Below, one piece after another: positions 24,856 through 36,438 of a DNA stretch of 58,408 bases. The stretch comes from Halocafeteria seosinensis (lineage: Eukaryota; Sar; Bigyra; Bicosoecida). A program made the translations under genes and the position numbers. The stretch covers positions 1 through 58,408 of the forward strand of contig LVLI01000018.1 in assembly GCA_001687465.1 (NCBI GenBank), written 5' to 3'. The notes below the pieces were generated by a model, which worked only from the letters and a program-made list of their open reading frames with translations, made no database searches and was not told the origin of the DNA. How positions within the stretch are numbered: position 1 is the stretch's first letter; the number at the start of each line of letters is the position of its first letter.

Positions 24856-26259
24856 TTAATAATAAGATGGCAACATCGGACCAAATTCCTTCTTCAAAGC
24901 ACCCGTGCGAGCACGCGTCTCACGTTTCACTTTCGCCTCACGAACCAAAGTATCACGGTTAAGAGCTTGCGTCCGTTTAGCAAAGTCCAGTTGAGCTGCA
25001 TGATCCTTGGGATTGGGTACATGGTCTGTATCACACTTGCTCTCTGTCTCTGGCTTTGACCCCGAACCAACCGTTCTAGAAGTATGGAACTGGACCTCGA
25101 CCAAGGGAGGTGGTTCAGCGAGTAGCTTCGCTTTCCACTGGCGTAACTTTAGTACAGTCCGATCAAATGTACTCATATCCCCAGTTGGTATGCTGGATGC
25201 GAGAGCTACCCTTACCACTGCATTCCCGCCGAGAGACGCCTTTTTTTCCCCAGTAGCCAACTGAGGAGCAGCTACTGAAACCACTCGGATTTTCTCAGAA
25301 TGATGTTGCTCTTCAACACCCAAGTCCATGAACTCTACCTGCGGTTTAGATCCCGTCTGAACGGTGCTATCAGGCCGGGGTTTGCTATCAAGACCTGTAG
25401 GCTGCATAATTCTATCAGAAGTAGCTGTAACAGGATCAGATCCAATTCGTCGCTGCACAGCTTTCTTCTGCTTGAGTGAGAACGCCTCGGACCATTGCTC
25501 TCTGTCTTCACAAGGGGTCATGTACGTTGCACTATTGCAATTCCCTTTAAAGGTGAGCGGATTTATATGAGCTAGTTCATATTCGCCAGAGGTATCTTTA
25601 GAGTACACCGACGATCGATTAGTAGAATTGGCCTCACCCACGTCGACATGCGTTCCAACCAAGGTCTGGTCAGAAACATTCACCCGCTTGGCTTGGAAGG
25701 GCGTTCCTTCGTTGTTGTTGACGGCATTGTTCGATATTACCCGAAAATTGCTTAAAGGTATACCCAGTTGGGTGGCATACAGCGAGCTTGGGTCATCATA
25801 TGTGTTCGACATTCGATTATTCCGTTGCCGTTTATACGCAATGAACCCAAGGCAAATCACTCCTATACCGCCAAAAGTGGCACTCAGGATCATTCCAGTC
25901 ATAACAGGAATTGAACTGCCTTCAGTATTGACGTTGACGGTTGTTCCCTCGTTGTTGTTGGTAGGCTTCGCGCTCCTGCTCACACTCAGCGCAGCCTCAC
26001 TATGATTGGTAGGAGAGACTGCCTTCGTGCTCATCGCTAGCGAAGGCGTGTTAGAGGTGGGCACCACAGGGCTGCCTACGTGAACTGAAGAGTTTCTTGT
26101 CAGCGTTACGGATTCGGTTATAGATGGAGAAGGAGTATCCGTGTATGTAGCCACTGGCGCAATAGACGAAGATGAAGAACTTATGTCTGATGAGGCCGTG
26201 AGCGTTGGTGGCGTTCCTGAAGCAGTCTCAGTGGAAGCACATGAACTCCCGCTCGATTG
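24856..26259 (-). CDS. Transmembrane and cytoplasmic part of GLUG-repeat protein
   Basis: This frame is open from at least 26259 down to 24856. It begins with a Ser/Thr/Pro-rich stalk, passes through one membrane helix (MTGMILSATFGGIGVICLGFIAYKRQ, nt ~25905-25830) followed by basic residues, and ends with a ~310-residue polar tail. It has no convincing ATG of its own. It continues the Ser/Thr stalk that ends the upstream frame (26228-27916), offset by one base. The two are therefore probably one type I membrane protein, separated either by a frameshift (mutation or assembly error) or by an intron I could not place. No catalytic motif is seen in the tail. Confidence 0.6.
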   Translation of the reverse strand, partial: QSSGSSCASTETASGTPPTLTASSDISSSSSSIAPVATYTDTPSPSITESVTLTRNSSVHVGSPVVPTSNTPSLAMSTKAVSPTNHSEAALSVSRSAKPTNNNEGTTVNVNTEGSSIPVMTGMILSATFGGIGVICLGFIAYKRQRNNRMSNTYDDPSSLYATQLGIPLSNFRVISNNAVNNNEGTPFQAKRVNVSDQTLVGTHVDVGEANSTNRSSVYSKDTSGEYELAHINPLTFKGNCNSATYMTPCEDREQWSEAFSLKQKKAVQRRIGSDPVTATSDRIMQPTGLDSKPRPDSTVQTGSKPQVEFMDLGVEEQHHSEKIRVVSVAAPQLATGEKKASLGGNAVVRVALASSIPTGDMSTFDRTVLKLRQWKAKLLAEPPPLVEVQFHTSRTVGSGSKPETESKCDTDHVPNPKDHAAQLDFAKRTQALNRDTLVREAKVKRETRARTGALKKEFGPMLPSYY

Positions 26260-27916
26260 CTGATTCCAGTATCGTTGTAGATGAAGAACTGGGACTACTA
26301 GAGCTACTTCGTGTATTCATCCCCAATGATGAGGGAGTAAAGGTGCTTGTGCCTGTGCCTGTGCTCGAGGTGGTCGCGGCAGAAGTTGTCGTCGTGGTTG
26401 TCCTAGGTGTGCCTGTTCTGCTTCGAGTAGGAGAAGCTGGCGAAGCTGACGAGGTGCGAGTGCCACTTCCGGTACCTGAACTTGATGGCAAGGAAATAAA
26501 CGAGCTTGTACTTGTGATACTTGGCGTTGATGTGGGCGTTGTGACTCCACTTGGCAGTTGGAAGCGCAAGATCGGCAGCAGATTCTCCTTTTCGTCGTCA
26601 TCAACGACACTTTCTCCACTATTTAAAGCCCATACGTCGTCCGACCACCCTCCCAGTTGATATAATTGTCCGTGTATGTCGGTTAAATCACCTGAATTGT
26701 CTGTCTCGACGAGCTTATTTCTATCATCCACTCCTACGATCGACGCTGCTTCTCCATTTCCATTGTATACCGAATATTTCACGTGGATTGTACCACTTGC
26801 TTCACTTAATATAGATCCTATAATACCGCCACCATCCGTACCCGTGACTGAACCTGATGCATACGTATTTGTGATGTATACATCACCTGTGGCTTGGTTT
26901 GATTGCCCTCCTGTCCCGTCTCCTGTAATACCTCCTGCTTTGGTGCCACGAATACCTCCTCGTGTATAGCAATCTATGATATGTACTTCACCCCCATCCT
27001 CTGCTGTATCGGCTCCACTAATCCCTCCACTCCTATCTGCAGATATTAGTCCCATAGTATAGCATTCCTTGATATAAATGAATCCATTGGCATGGCCAGC
27101 ATGAGGACCCACAATACCACCACTGTATTGGCCACTAGAAATGATATCTCCTGTGGAATAGGAACGAGTTATATACACTTGACCATTCTTAAGACCAGCA
27201 GTATGCCCACAAATACCACCTGCAACTTGTCCTTCAATAGTCCCAGTGGAATAACAATCCGTGATATTGACAATCCCATGATTGGATCCTACACTTTTTC
27301 CTGCAATACCACCTACCCAATCACCCAGTATCCTCCCTGTCGAATACGAATTCGATATCTTGATTTGACCATGTCCAAGACCACCTCGATAACCACATAT
27401 ACCACCACCTGAGTTACCAGCAATATCTCCTGATGAACGACATGAATCTATGATAAAGAATTTCTGCTCTTGTTGGACAATAAATCCACCTCTGCGTGCA
27501 GTTGACCCATTTCTAACATCAAGATTCCGAATCAAGGGAGCTTGATCAAATGATACAACACTACCCAGTATCTTAAACAACCCTTGGAAATCTGTTATTC
27601 CGGTCAGATCTATAAAGTTCCCATTCTGCCGCCCACCATCAAATATCTCATTCGCATCCAACGAGATGTAATCTTGATTCGTATAGCCATGATCACCCCA
27701 TCTCAACACACTACAAGTCATTTCAAACTGGCGTAGATTCGCATTATGACGAAAGCAGGATTCGGTTCCGTTTACAATCCTGCATCGTAAATCTGTTGCT
27801 GCTGCCTCGTTCGCAAGAATGCAACCGAAACACAATGACGCCAACACAACCGTCGTTCGTGAATAAGCCAGAGACGCTTTCAAATCTGTTAAATGTGCTG
27901 GCGGTTTCGTTCTCAT
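26228..27916 (-). CDS. GLUG-repeat ectodomain protein
   Basis: The ATG at 27916 starts a plausible signal peptide (TTVVLASLCFGCILA). The frame stays open upstream to 28714 without a convincing ATG, so further 5' exons are possible; a GTAAGT donor sits at 28566. The ectodomain has seven or eight repeats of ~35-40 residues with the pattern SYSTGxIxGxxxGGIxG...GxVxI, the GLUG motif known from secreted and surface adhesins. A long Ser/Thr/Pro stalk follows, and the frame stops just after it at 26228. The downstream membrane segment lies in another frame (see 24856-26259). It is likely a cell-surface or extracellular-matrix protein. Confidence 0.65.
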   Translation of the reverse strand: MRTKPPAHLTDLKASLAYSRTTVVLASLCFGCILANEAAATDLRCRIVNGTESCFRHNANLRQFEMTCSVLRWGDHGYTNQDYISLDANEIFDGGRQNGNFIDLTGITDFQGLFKILGSVVSFDQAPLIRNLDVRNGSTARRGGFIVQQEQKFFIIDSCRSSGDIAGNSGGGICGYRGGLGHGQIKISNSYSTGRILGDWVGGIAGKSVGSNHGIVNITDCYSTGTIEGQVAGGICGHTAGLKNGQVYITRSYSTGDIISSGQYSGGIVGPHAGHANGFIYIKECYTMGLISADRSGGISGADTAEDGGEVHIIDCYTRGGIRGTKAGGITGDGTGGQSNQATGDVYITNTYASGSVTGTDGGGIIGSILSEASGTIHVKYSVYNGNGEAASIVGVDDRNKLVETDNSGDLTDIHGQLYQLGGWSDDVWALNSGESVVDDDEKENLLPILRFQLPSGVTTPTSTPSITSTSSFISLPSSSGTGSGTRTSSASPASPTRSRTGTPRTTTTTTSAATTSSTGTGTSTFTPSSLGMNTRSSSSSPSSSSTTILESAIEREFMCFH

Positions 27917-29279
27917 ATTAGGGGCTGGCCACATCAGTGTCTGGGTTGGGGCTTTATATTTCAAGCGAGAAGTCTTTCCCGATGGGTTGCTGGGAACTAC
28001 CGAAAAATCTTCATCACTTGGAGTTGCAAACCTCGGAATCTCCCTACTAAATGCTAGGACCTGGAATGATGCGATCAGCAGACTGAATAAAACAAGCAGT
28101 GATGTCTCCTTGGGAACAGTCGAGGCATGGGATCCAAGGGACGTCGTGTGTTCAGAGACGGGAAATATTGGTTGGCCACCAAATGTATGGAGTGGATCCG
28201 CAACATTCGCCAACGTGCTGACAGGCAAAAAAGCAGCATCTCCTCGTCCGTGGGCACAGGAAGACAGATGATCGAATGGTAAGCAGTTCCTGCGCTCTCC
28301 AGTGCAACGTATCTGACTTCTAGCAGCCAGTGTTCTCGAGGTACTACTAGCTTCATTCAGAATCGCTGATGATAAGTCTCTAGCCATTGCATCAGTATCA
28401 GCTGGAAAGCGAAAGCAAAGGGCCAAGGTCGCTACAGTTTGCACGATCGTCGAAGCAACTCTAAATCGTCGTCTGCGACCTCGCACACCTGGGAGGCGAC
28501 GCAACAGATATTTCAATACAAAAAGTATCCTACAAGGGATCACGGGATGGCAAAAATGACACTTACCTCTCGAAGTGGTATCTTGGTGGTAGTAGTGCAT
28601 GGTGTAGCCTCTGTGTCTGTTCGGTCGACTTGGGTTTTGCTTCTTGTCCTGGGCAGTGTTCTTTCTCAGTCGACTTCCACGCTGTCGCGGCTCAACGCCC
28701 TTTTTGCTTTCCACGCTTCGTAGGTAGATCAGTTGTATCCCCCACTACCAAATACCCCAAAGCAGCAGTGGGAATACCTTTCCTGTCTCTGGGTAGGAAC
28801 ACACTCAACTTTTTTCTAGTTCACCAAAGGAACGGTACCATAGAACCGTTCTAAGGCAGTGTTCTGAGATGATGACGGGATGGAATGGGAATTCTGGAAT
28901 GCTACTCGGCTGGGCGGCGCTCAATCTATTCAATACAACGCCACTGACGGCTATGTTGCACGGCGTTCCGTTTGAAGGGGAAAGTTGGCCGTATGATCAA
29001 ACCTGTTAGAACTTGTCGCAGTGAATCCCATTGGGTGGGACTCGGAATGCTCCCGCAGAGAGCGCACACCCTGGGGTTCAAGAACCGTTCAACTGGCTAA
29101 TCGCACAATGCTGGTAAGCGAATCCACCAAAATCTCATTCATTTCTATAGTAGCCACCAGAATGGTCTACAGCTACATGTGGAGTGCATGAGATATGCAC
29201 GAATTGTTTCCATTATTTATAGCAGCACTTCGCAATGCTTCCCAAACATTAAGCTCATCTCTTTGTACGGTAGAAATGT
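27917..29279. other. Region between GLUG gene and PKG gene
   Basis: The first ~800 bases remain open on the minus strand in the GLUG frame and may include 5' exons: a possible mini-exon lies at 28600-28567 ending in a GTAAGT donor. The protein there is low-information with one hydrophobic stretch (LLVLFSLLIASFQVLAF), so coding status is uncertain. From 28715 to 29279 nothing is recognised; it should include the PKG 3' end. Confidence 0.45.
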
Positions 29280-32207
29280 TTAGAACTCAGCGTCCCAATT
29301 GGTTCCATCGTCTTGATAGGGAACGAGGTCGTCTCCCTCGTCGTATGTATCAAAATTACCCGTGTCATATGGGTCATTAACATCAGGCTTCCAAGGAGCT
29401 CGCTCTTTTCGGGCGCGTAGTTTGACCCAGTTAATTTTCCTGCAAACAGTAGCGCAGTATATGCCTTGTAGGGACCCAAAGACAGAAAGCTTTTCTTGTG
29501 ATAAACATACTTGAAGAACCTGTGTTTCTTAATGTCCTCCACGCCATCTTTCAGACAGCCAAGCCGTTTAGTTAAATCCTTTTGGAGTAGTCCCCGGATA
29601 AGGTCTTGAAGCTGCGGAACCATTGAGTGCAATGATAACATAGAGAATACGGACCCGTGAGAAGCAGTACTTACAGCCTCATCTTTAATATATGGAGGGA
29701 AATTAAGTTTCCCTCGAAGAATATTTCTACATATCACCATTTGGTCACTGTTATTGTGATCGGCAAATGGAGAGTACCCTGCCACCATTTCGTAGAGCAA
29801 TACACCTACGGCCCAGCAATCAACTCCACGGCCATGGCCTTTTCCGAGAACGAGTTCCGGTGCCAGGTATTCAGGGGTCCCACAAAGCGTGTATGTACGG
29901 TTTTTAACAATCTTTGCAAAGCCAAAGTCCACTATCTGCAAGCCCACATGCCATGGAAATCAAAGAAGTCAAACATCGACGGCACCCATGCTTCTGGGCC
30001 AAAAGTGACTTACCTTGATAAAACCTTCGGTATCAATAAGGAGGTTCTCCGGCTTTAGGTCGCGGTACACAATATATCGCGCATGAAGATGTGCGAAGGC
30101 GTCTACGACACAAGCTCCATAGAAGCGGGCATCACGAACAGATACTCTGCCGGGCGTGTCACTGTTTTGCAATCGACTGAAGAGCTCTCCTCCTTGTACA
30201 AGCTCTAGCAACATATAAAGTCTATGTTTGTCTTTATATGTCGAAAACAGCTTTAATATAAATGGATGGTTCACCATCTGTAACAGCTTCTTTTCATTCA
30301 TGATGTTCTTCTGCTGACGAAGGGCCACAATCTGACTCTTTTGCAACATCTTAAGGGCATATGCTTCACCTGTCTGCTTGTGGACAGCCATTCTCACCCT
30401 TCCAAAAGTACCCGTGCCAAGGGTAGTTCGCAGTTCCAATTGATTAAACGGAATGGCATTGCGAACATCTTGGGGTTTATGATCTCCATTTTGTCCTTCG
30501 ATCCCCGGAGAGGCCGCAGACTCCCGCATCCTATGTTCCATTGGTGCTACAATATCCATGTAGGTTTCCCTGCGAGAATACACAAAGTAACTAAAGACCC
30601 GACACAACGCGTTCAATTTTTGTGCACTCACTTGTCAAGGCTGAAAATTTCGCCAGCAGTGAGAGCCTTAGCTTGGAAACCTGTGTCATTATGCTCCTTG
30701 AGCTCATCTTCGCCAAACCACTGGCCGGTGCTTAGAACCTCCGTCTTCTTCCGGGAGCCCTTCTTAACCTGAACCCTTCCCTCTTTGATTATATGAAAGC
30801 TCTCAACAGGAGAGTCAACAACAATGTCCCCCTCCTTGTATGTCACTAGCCTTAGCTTCGAGAACAGCTTTGTCCTCTCTTCTTCTCCTAGACTGGAAAG
30901 TATAGGAACACACAGTAGCAACCGTGTTCCCAAATTTTTCTCTAACAATGACGATATATGACCCAGCAATCTGTTCAAATCACTCGTTATGTTAAAGCAT
31001 AAAGATTGGTACAGCCAAGGCGATCGACCTACTTTTCGAAGTCATCGCGGTGAACAGCAATTAGCTTAACTTTGTGGGAATCAGCAAAAATATCCGCAAC
31101 ACGGGGCTCTTTTTTAAGCAACGCCCTTTCTCCAAAATAATCCCCTTCTTTTAATTGATTGTTATTCTGTGGGTTTTGAAAACACATGATGAGGACTGGA
31201 CTTCTAGAGACCCTTTCTTGCACGCCAAGCTTTACCTGATTTCCCGGTAGGTTCTTGCATACTACTTGACCCTCCTCAATTATGTAAAAGACTTCACCAG
31301 GTTCGCCTTTCTTTATAATTTGATCTCCTTTCCGAAATGTGACAAAGGTGGCCGCATTCGTTATCTGGACACGTACAGCGTACACCGTTGTTTGGTGGAG
31401 AATGCAGACAAGAGGCAAATTCACGCACTTACCAAATCTAGCTGCTCCTCCTCCAGATCTTTAAGGATTCCCTTCCGCAGCACGCTCCGGAGCTTAGAAT
31501 GTTTCGAATGACTCTGTTGTGCAACAACGTTTCTAAATGTATGACGATCTATTTTCCATATTTTCCCGTTCGTAGCAGCTCGCACGGTAGCCGCTCTTGG
31601 GCTATTATACAAGAGTGCTAGCTCCCCAAAACAGAGATTGCTTGTGCCTTCTCCAAATACTGTTACCTCCTCATCGTTTACCAGGATATCAAACTGTGGT
31701 TCGAAACCCTTTTGATGTACAAGGCACAGACAGAAAGCAACTTCGATCAGTACGTACCTTGCCACGCTGAACCACGTAAAAGTAGTCGCCTTCATCCCCC
31801 TGGCGAATAATCACCTGACCCTTCCTGACATCCATAGGCTGCATAGCTCTAATCAAATCTTTCAGTGCATTCCTCTCCAAATCGGCAAACAGTACGTTCT
31901 CGCGAACAGCTGAATGGATAAGTTTCCATTCATCTTCCGTTTTGTGATACTCTGTTACTGAGAAATCTTCTTCGATTTCCACCGCTGCATGCCCTAGAAT
32001 ACCTCGTCGTTTCGCCCGAAGAGCAGCCACGACGTTCGTATCTCCCTCGCCTTCTTTCCGAGGTCGCTCCTCATCGTCTACACCCATGATGGAGCTGGCA
32101 ACGCTGGAATATTTTCCAGTCTTTCGATTATATTGCCCAGTTCCCAACTTTGCTACCGGTACTTTCCCGACATCTCTGACTTTGGCCTTGCTGTTGCATA
32201 ACCCCAT
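29280..32207 (-). CDS. PKG: cGMP-dependent protein kinase (lipid-anchored PKG)
   Basis: Nine exons give 801 residues: 32207-31758, 31708-31433, 31364-31236, 31166-31033, 30970-30632, 30569-30014, 29935-29675, 29611-29511, 29439-29280. All phases agree. The N terminus MGLCNSK fits N-myristoylation at Gly2 with possible palmitoylation at Cys4. Three cyclic-nucleotide-binding domains follow: [16 protein letters not shown] in the first is a complete phosphate-binding cassette, [15 protein letters not shown] the second, and the third ([12 protein letters not shown]) is degenerate. The kinase domain has [32 protein letters not shown] and [12 protein letters not shown], then an AGC-type tail ([21 protein letters not shown]). 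Regulatory and catalytic parts in one chain identify PKG. The design resembles alveolate PKGs, although those have four cyclic-nucleotide domains. The 69-base third intron is stop-free and in frame. Confidence 0.9.
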
Positions 32208-33316
32208 CGTGCAACTTGTAGCCACCAACCGAACTTAGACAGGTGGGTCTGTGCGAGCGGTCTCCTATGAAGGATCCAATAAAGCAGGCAAATTTACACT
32301 ACAAATAATGCAGAGTCTTCGTTCCCATGGCTCATCAAAACCAAATTCTCGGCTCCATACAACGCAGCGTTTCTTCCCGTGGAAGCCAAATTTACCAAAG
32401 TGCTGGCGCTGTAAAGACGCTAGGCTCTAGATGGTGCTCGTAGGATACCGTCGTCCAATACAAGCAGCCGATATGAGACCCAAATCCTCTATATGTATGG
32501 CGTTTATTCCCCAGCGGAGACTGTTTCCTCCTGAGACAAGAGGTGCGTTTCGCCCCTTTTCCACTACGAAGGAAGCTTCCGATTTGAGCCCTTCCGAGGG
32601 CGCTAGCCTTTGCACTATCTGTACAGCCCACAGAAGCTTGAAATCCCTGGGATCCACGCTGTGAATGCCTCGAAATCGCCCAACGTCTCTCCGAGTTGAG
32701 TCTTAACGTCTTTTCGTCGTCGCCGGGTCGCAGCTGTTCCTTCCTCTGCACCAGATTTGACGGATCACTAAAACAAGTCAATTTAGACAAACAGACTTTG
32801 CTCGTTTTACTACCAAACACTTACGTGCTCTAGGGTCATCGACACAAACGATAGGCAATGAACTCTGGGAATGACCCGTACCATGGCGCGGGCATGGCAC
32901 GGGCTCTAGGGTGCCACCCGCGCCGACCAGACTCAAGAACTTCAGGAAGTCACCCAATGTGGGGAACGGACATAGAATTCTTCGAGAGTAAAACAAAGAG
33001 TGTCTGTGTAAATTAGCAGTCGAAAAAACGGCTACACAACGAGTTGATATTGTGTATTGCGTCTGAGACACGTGTTAAACCTCAGATTTCTGCCGCTTTT
33101 GTACCACTGGGAACGATACATAGAACGCAAGAAAGGAAATGACAACATATCGGTAACTCGTGCACTGGAAATGACACAAGCTTATCAGGTCTTTTCCTGA
33201 GCACAGTTGGCACCGATGGTAATTCACAGAAGCAAGCTCTGGCGTCGCCGGGTTCAGTTCGAATGCTTCACTCCTTTTCACATTCAGTTCGCATTCACTT
33301 TCCGACACTGCTTTGA
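32208..33316. other. Intergenic region
   Basis: No gene was supported. Minus-strand open stretches at 33075-33308 and 32778-33071 lack motifs. It should include the PKG promoter. A GC-rich block with short complementary segments (GGCACGGG and GTGCCACC) lies at 32885-32925. Confidence 0.55.
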
Positions 33317-35067
33317 TTACGCAGACATGCCACCGAACCTCTGATCAGCTGCCTCGCGGTCAATTTCATCCCACATGTCACAGTACTCTGCCCCAGAAAA
33401 CGCCGTAGGGAAGAAAATGTTATCTGGGACTCTGGGCTCTACAATGGCGGTGAAAATTGAATCAGTTGTCGTCCAAGGATTCCAAGAAGACCTTGTCTTG
33501 CCATTTACTGCGAACGATGTCCATTGAGCAATTACAGCATCGGAGAAGTACCTCACTGTAGTATTCCATGAGCAACTTGGGGAAGTTTTCGACTCATAGT
33601 TGCTGACAGTACCAAATACATATTCAAGTTCCGCGGTATGCTGACACAAATTACCGGACTCTGAAGGGCACTCAGGGCTGCAGTAGAAGCGATACCAGTA
33701 TTTGGCACTTGTCCGATCTCGGATAGAGGTAGCATTCAGGACTCGGCGAGCATTGCATATCATAGTATAATCAAGCATAATACGGGTCATCAGTTGGCAG
33801 CATTGGCCGACAGTGCATTCAGGTACTCCATACATCTCGACGACGTGGGACAATTTGTCTTCAGGAACTCCCCATTTGTGCATGTAGTTCTTGATCAGGG
33901 GTAGCGTCGCCGATGAATTGATGTGGGGAAGCGAAGCGCAAGCAGGGAAATTGTCGGGTTCGTTGTTTCCTATCATGATAGGCACTTTGGCAAAGTTCCC
34001 TTTTTGCATTGCATACCAAGGATATTCTGGCAGCAACAGCCCGTCAACCACGTTCAACCCCACATTGACACCACCTGCTTTGGCAGGAAGCTTAAGAATT
34101 GTATCCAAATCAAGTCTTCTCATGCATTGTAGTTGCTTTGTTGCATTTCCAGCAGAGGAGCAACCAGCTTGAGAGATAAGTTGTTTCCCTCCGGAATGGG
34201 CCTCGGATACATTGAGGTAACCCGGTGTGATGAGGGGAGTGCCACTTTCGCTAATGACACCACTGAGTAAGCCATCTGTACCATTGGTAGCTAATAGGTT
34301 GATTCCAAGGTTTCCTCCAGCCGACTGACCAAACGCGGTGATATGCTCGGGATCTCCGCCAAAGAAGGCGATGTTTGCGCGAAGCCACTTGAGTGCGGCC
34401 AGGATATCCAAAATTTGATAGTTCGCGCCAGTTGGCCACTCTGGATTCTCCAATACCTCTCCTTCAAAATAAGCGTTTGCCAGGACACCTAGTCGGTAGT
34501 TGACTGTTACCACAATGACATTTTCAGGGGCATTGGCAATCAGATTCGAACCATTGTAGAGCGGAGGTAGACTCTGGGCTGAGCAACCGTATTGCAGACC
34601 TGCATTTAGCCCGAACCACAAAATATTATGTACTCCCCTAGACACAGCAATATATTTCTTTCCGAAAGAATAAGCTTACCGCCTCCGTGAATCCAAAACA
34701 TCACTGGAAGTTTGGAATCCTGGGTGGCATCGGTTGGCGTGAACACATTGAGATACAGACAATCCTCCTGCTGATTCGGGATGTACGTGTTTGTCTTGAG
34801 CTGTGGGCAACAAGGTCCAAAGTCTGTCGCATGATAACTTCCTCCCGGAAAATCCTTGTGGGCATTGTTCTCTGGGGGTGCCCATCGCTGCGCACTGGCG
34901 TAAGGGATCCCCAGAAACTCGCGGGTATGTTGTTTCTGCAGTCCATACACAGTTCCAATCGGGAGAGACACCTCCGGGCCAAAGGACGAGGGGGCTGCTT
35001 CTGCAAACCCCATGGAGATAAGTGCGTGCACCCCAACAAGGAACAGGCATGTTGTAATGGTAGCCAT
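33317..35067 (-). CDS. Secreted type-B carboxylesterase (cholinesterase-like)
   Basis: Exons 35067-34680 and 34599-33317 encode 556 residues; the intron has GTAAGC and TGCAG ends. The N terminus is a clear signal peptide (TTCLFLVGVHALISMGFAEA). Alpha/beta-hydrolase motifs include EDCLYLNVFTP (carboxylesterase-B signature), WIHGGG (oxyanion hole), FGQSAGG (nucleophilic Ser in GxSxG), a likely acid residue in GNNEPDNF, and H in HTAELEYVFG, which matches the catalytic-His region of cholinesterases. Paired cysteines and several N-glycosylation sequons support secretion. The substrate is unknown; ester hydrolysis outside the cell or in the secretory pathway is inferred. Confidence 0.85.
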
Positions 35068-35134
35068 TGTGTCCGCAGTTGAAGCAATTGGATTGCGATT
35101 CACTAGACTTGGGGCACCAAACCAAAGGAAGACA

Positions 35135-35160
35135 CTCTCTCTCTCTCTCACACACACACA
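35135..35160. repeat. CT/CA compound microsatellite
   Basis: (CT)7 is followed by (CA)6, about 70-95 bases upstream of the esterase start codon. Confidence 0.85.
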
Positions 35161-36218
35161 TACACAAATACGAAACGGGTACTACAACCCGTGCGTATTT
35201 TGTGATTGCAAGATTGGAGACGGAGAGCAACAAAAAATTTGTGCATGAAAAGCACTAGGTATCACGTCCTTCAACTACAACATTGCGATCGTCGCAACAT
35301 TTCGATCACAACTGCGTAATGAGTACACACCAGCACCAGAGCCGATGGGAGAATAAATCAAAGTGATATTTGTTCCTTTGCTAGTGTTCACCATATTGTA
35401 GTAGTCTATGGTACAGAATCCGGTATCTCAGTTCTCGCTTCTGGCTGGCCATCACTCTTGTCACCCAGCTGCTCAGCACTGTAACTTGGGGTCTCAGGGA
35501 GCACGCTCACGTTATGCAGCGTCGCAGCAGCATGACGCCGTGACGTGATATCAGTGGAACAGTCCAGTCTAATCCCGTTCATCAGAATTCTCTTGCTTTC
35601 AAGTTGCGTCCTGTGTCTTTGCCTAAGTTGTACACATGGGCAGCATTTAAGGGTACCTACCGTTCTACAACCTTATAGTTATGTATTGCAACTCCGGAAT
35701 CCGCGCACTTCTTCAGCTGAGCTGCTGTTCTCGAGCCACGATGTCGAGCCGTTCCGACAGCTCCAGTTACTAGATGGTAATACAGGTAACCAATATCCGA
35801 ATCCTCGACGAACATCTTGTTTCATCGGAGCTTTGCTTGCATCGTTCTTCCAGCTTGAGTTTCCACCGAGATCGTGATTCCCTCGTGAGGGAACTAACCT
35901 TAACTCAGTAACTCGAACCCACGACAACGATTCCACCTGGCGGAAAATTCCTCAGAGCGAACAATCTTTTCTCCTACTTTCTATGTGACCAGTATTTTTG
36001 CCCTTCTTCTAGAGCCTCATGTAGGAACTGTGCATGATTGATAGAGTCATTCACTGATTCCTTTTCACTTCCTTATTCATTCTGGAGCAAATAATAGCGT
36101 CAGGTAAGTGTACAATATGGTGGGAAAACCCTCAGAAACCGGGCCAAAAGAGGGCCGCTTTTTCATCTAGTTTGCCCTTTTTAGGCTTATAAGATGCGTA
36201 TTTCCTCACAGTTGCACC

Positions 36219-36226
36219 TATATAAG
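36219..36226 (+). promoter_or_regulatory. TATA-like site upstream of MRH paralogue B
   Basis: TATATAAG occurs 213 bases before the ATG at 36439. It matches the site before the NDUFB11-like gene exactly but is further away, so it is a weak call. Confidence 0.25.
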
Positions 36227-36438
36227 ACATTTATATGTGCTGATTTTCTGTGGGTGGTCCATAGGTGGCTGCTAAAGACATGCTTAGCAAGAAATAGAGC
36301 CCGACATTTCCTCCGCGGGGAGATCTTACCCTTTTTTAGGGTCCATCCTTGTATTTAACTCATCTCCAAACACGTGTGCATTGGTGCAGATACATGAGAA
36401 GCGTAGGTAAATAATAGCCTAACTTTGAAACGGAAAGA

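Larger units (their letters stand above)
35068..36438. other. Divergent intergenic region
   Basis: This lies between the divergent esterase and second MRH gene. It contains a CT/CA microsatellite 70-100 bases upstream of the esterase ATG and a TATA-like site (36219-36226). A 110-codon frame at 35545-35877 begins with a hydrophobic stretch but has a GTG start and no homologue I recognise, so it is not called. Confidence 0.55.

Noticed and set aside
28439-28723. 94-codon plus-strand frame opposite the 5' extension of the GLUG gene.
   Set aside because: It lacks an ATG-based start and any motif, and is low-information sequence.
35545-35877. 110-codon frame with a hydrophobic N terminus resembling a signal peptide.
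   Set aside because: It begins at GTG with no ATG, has no cysteine or repeat pattern and no homologue I recognise.
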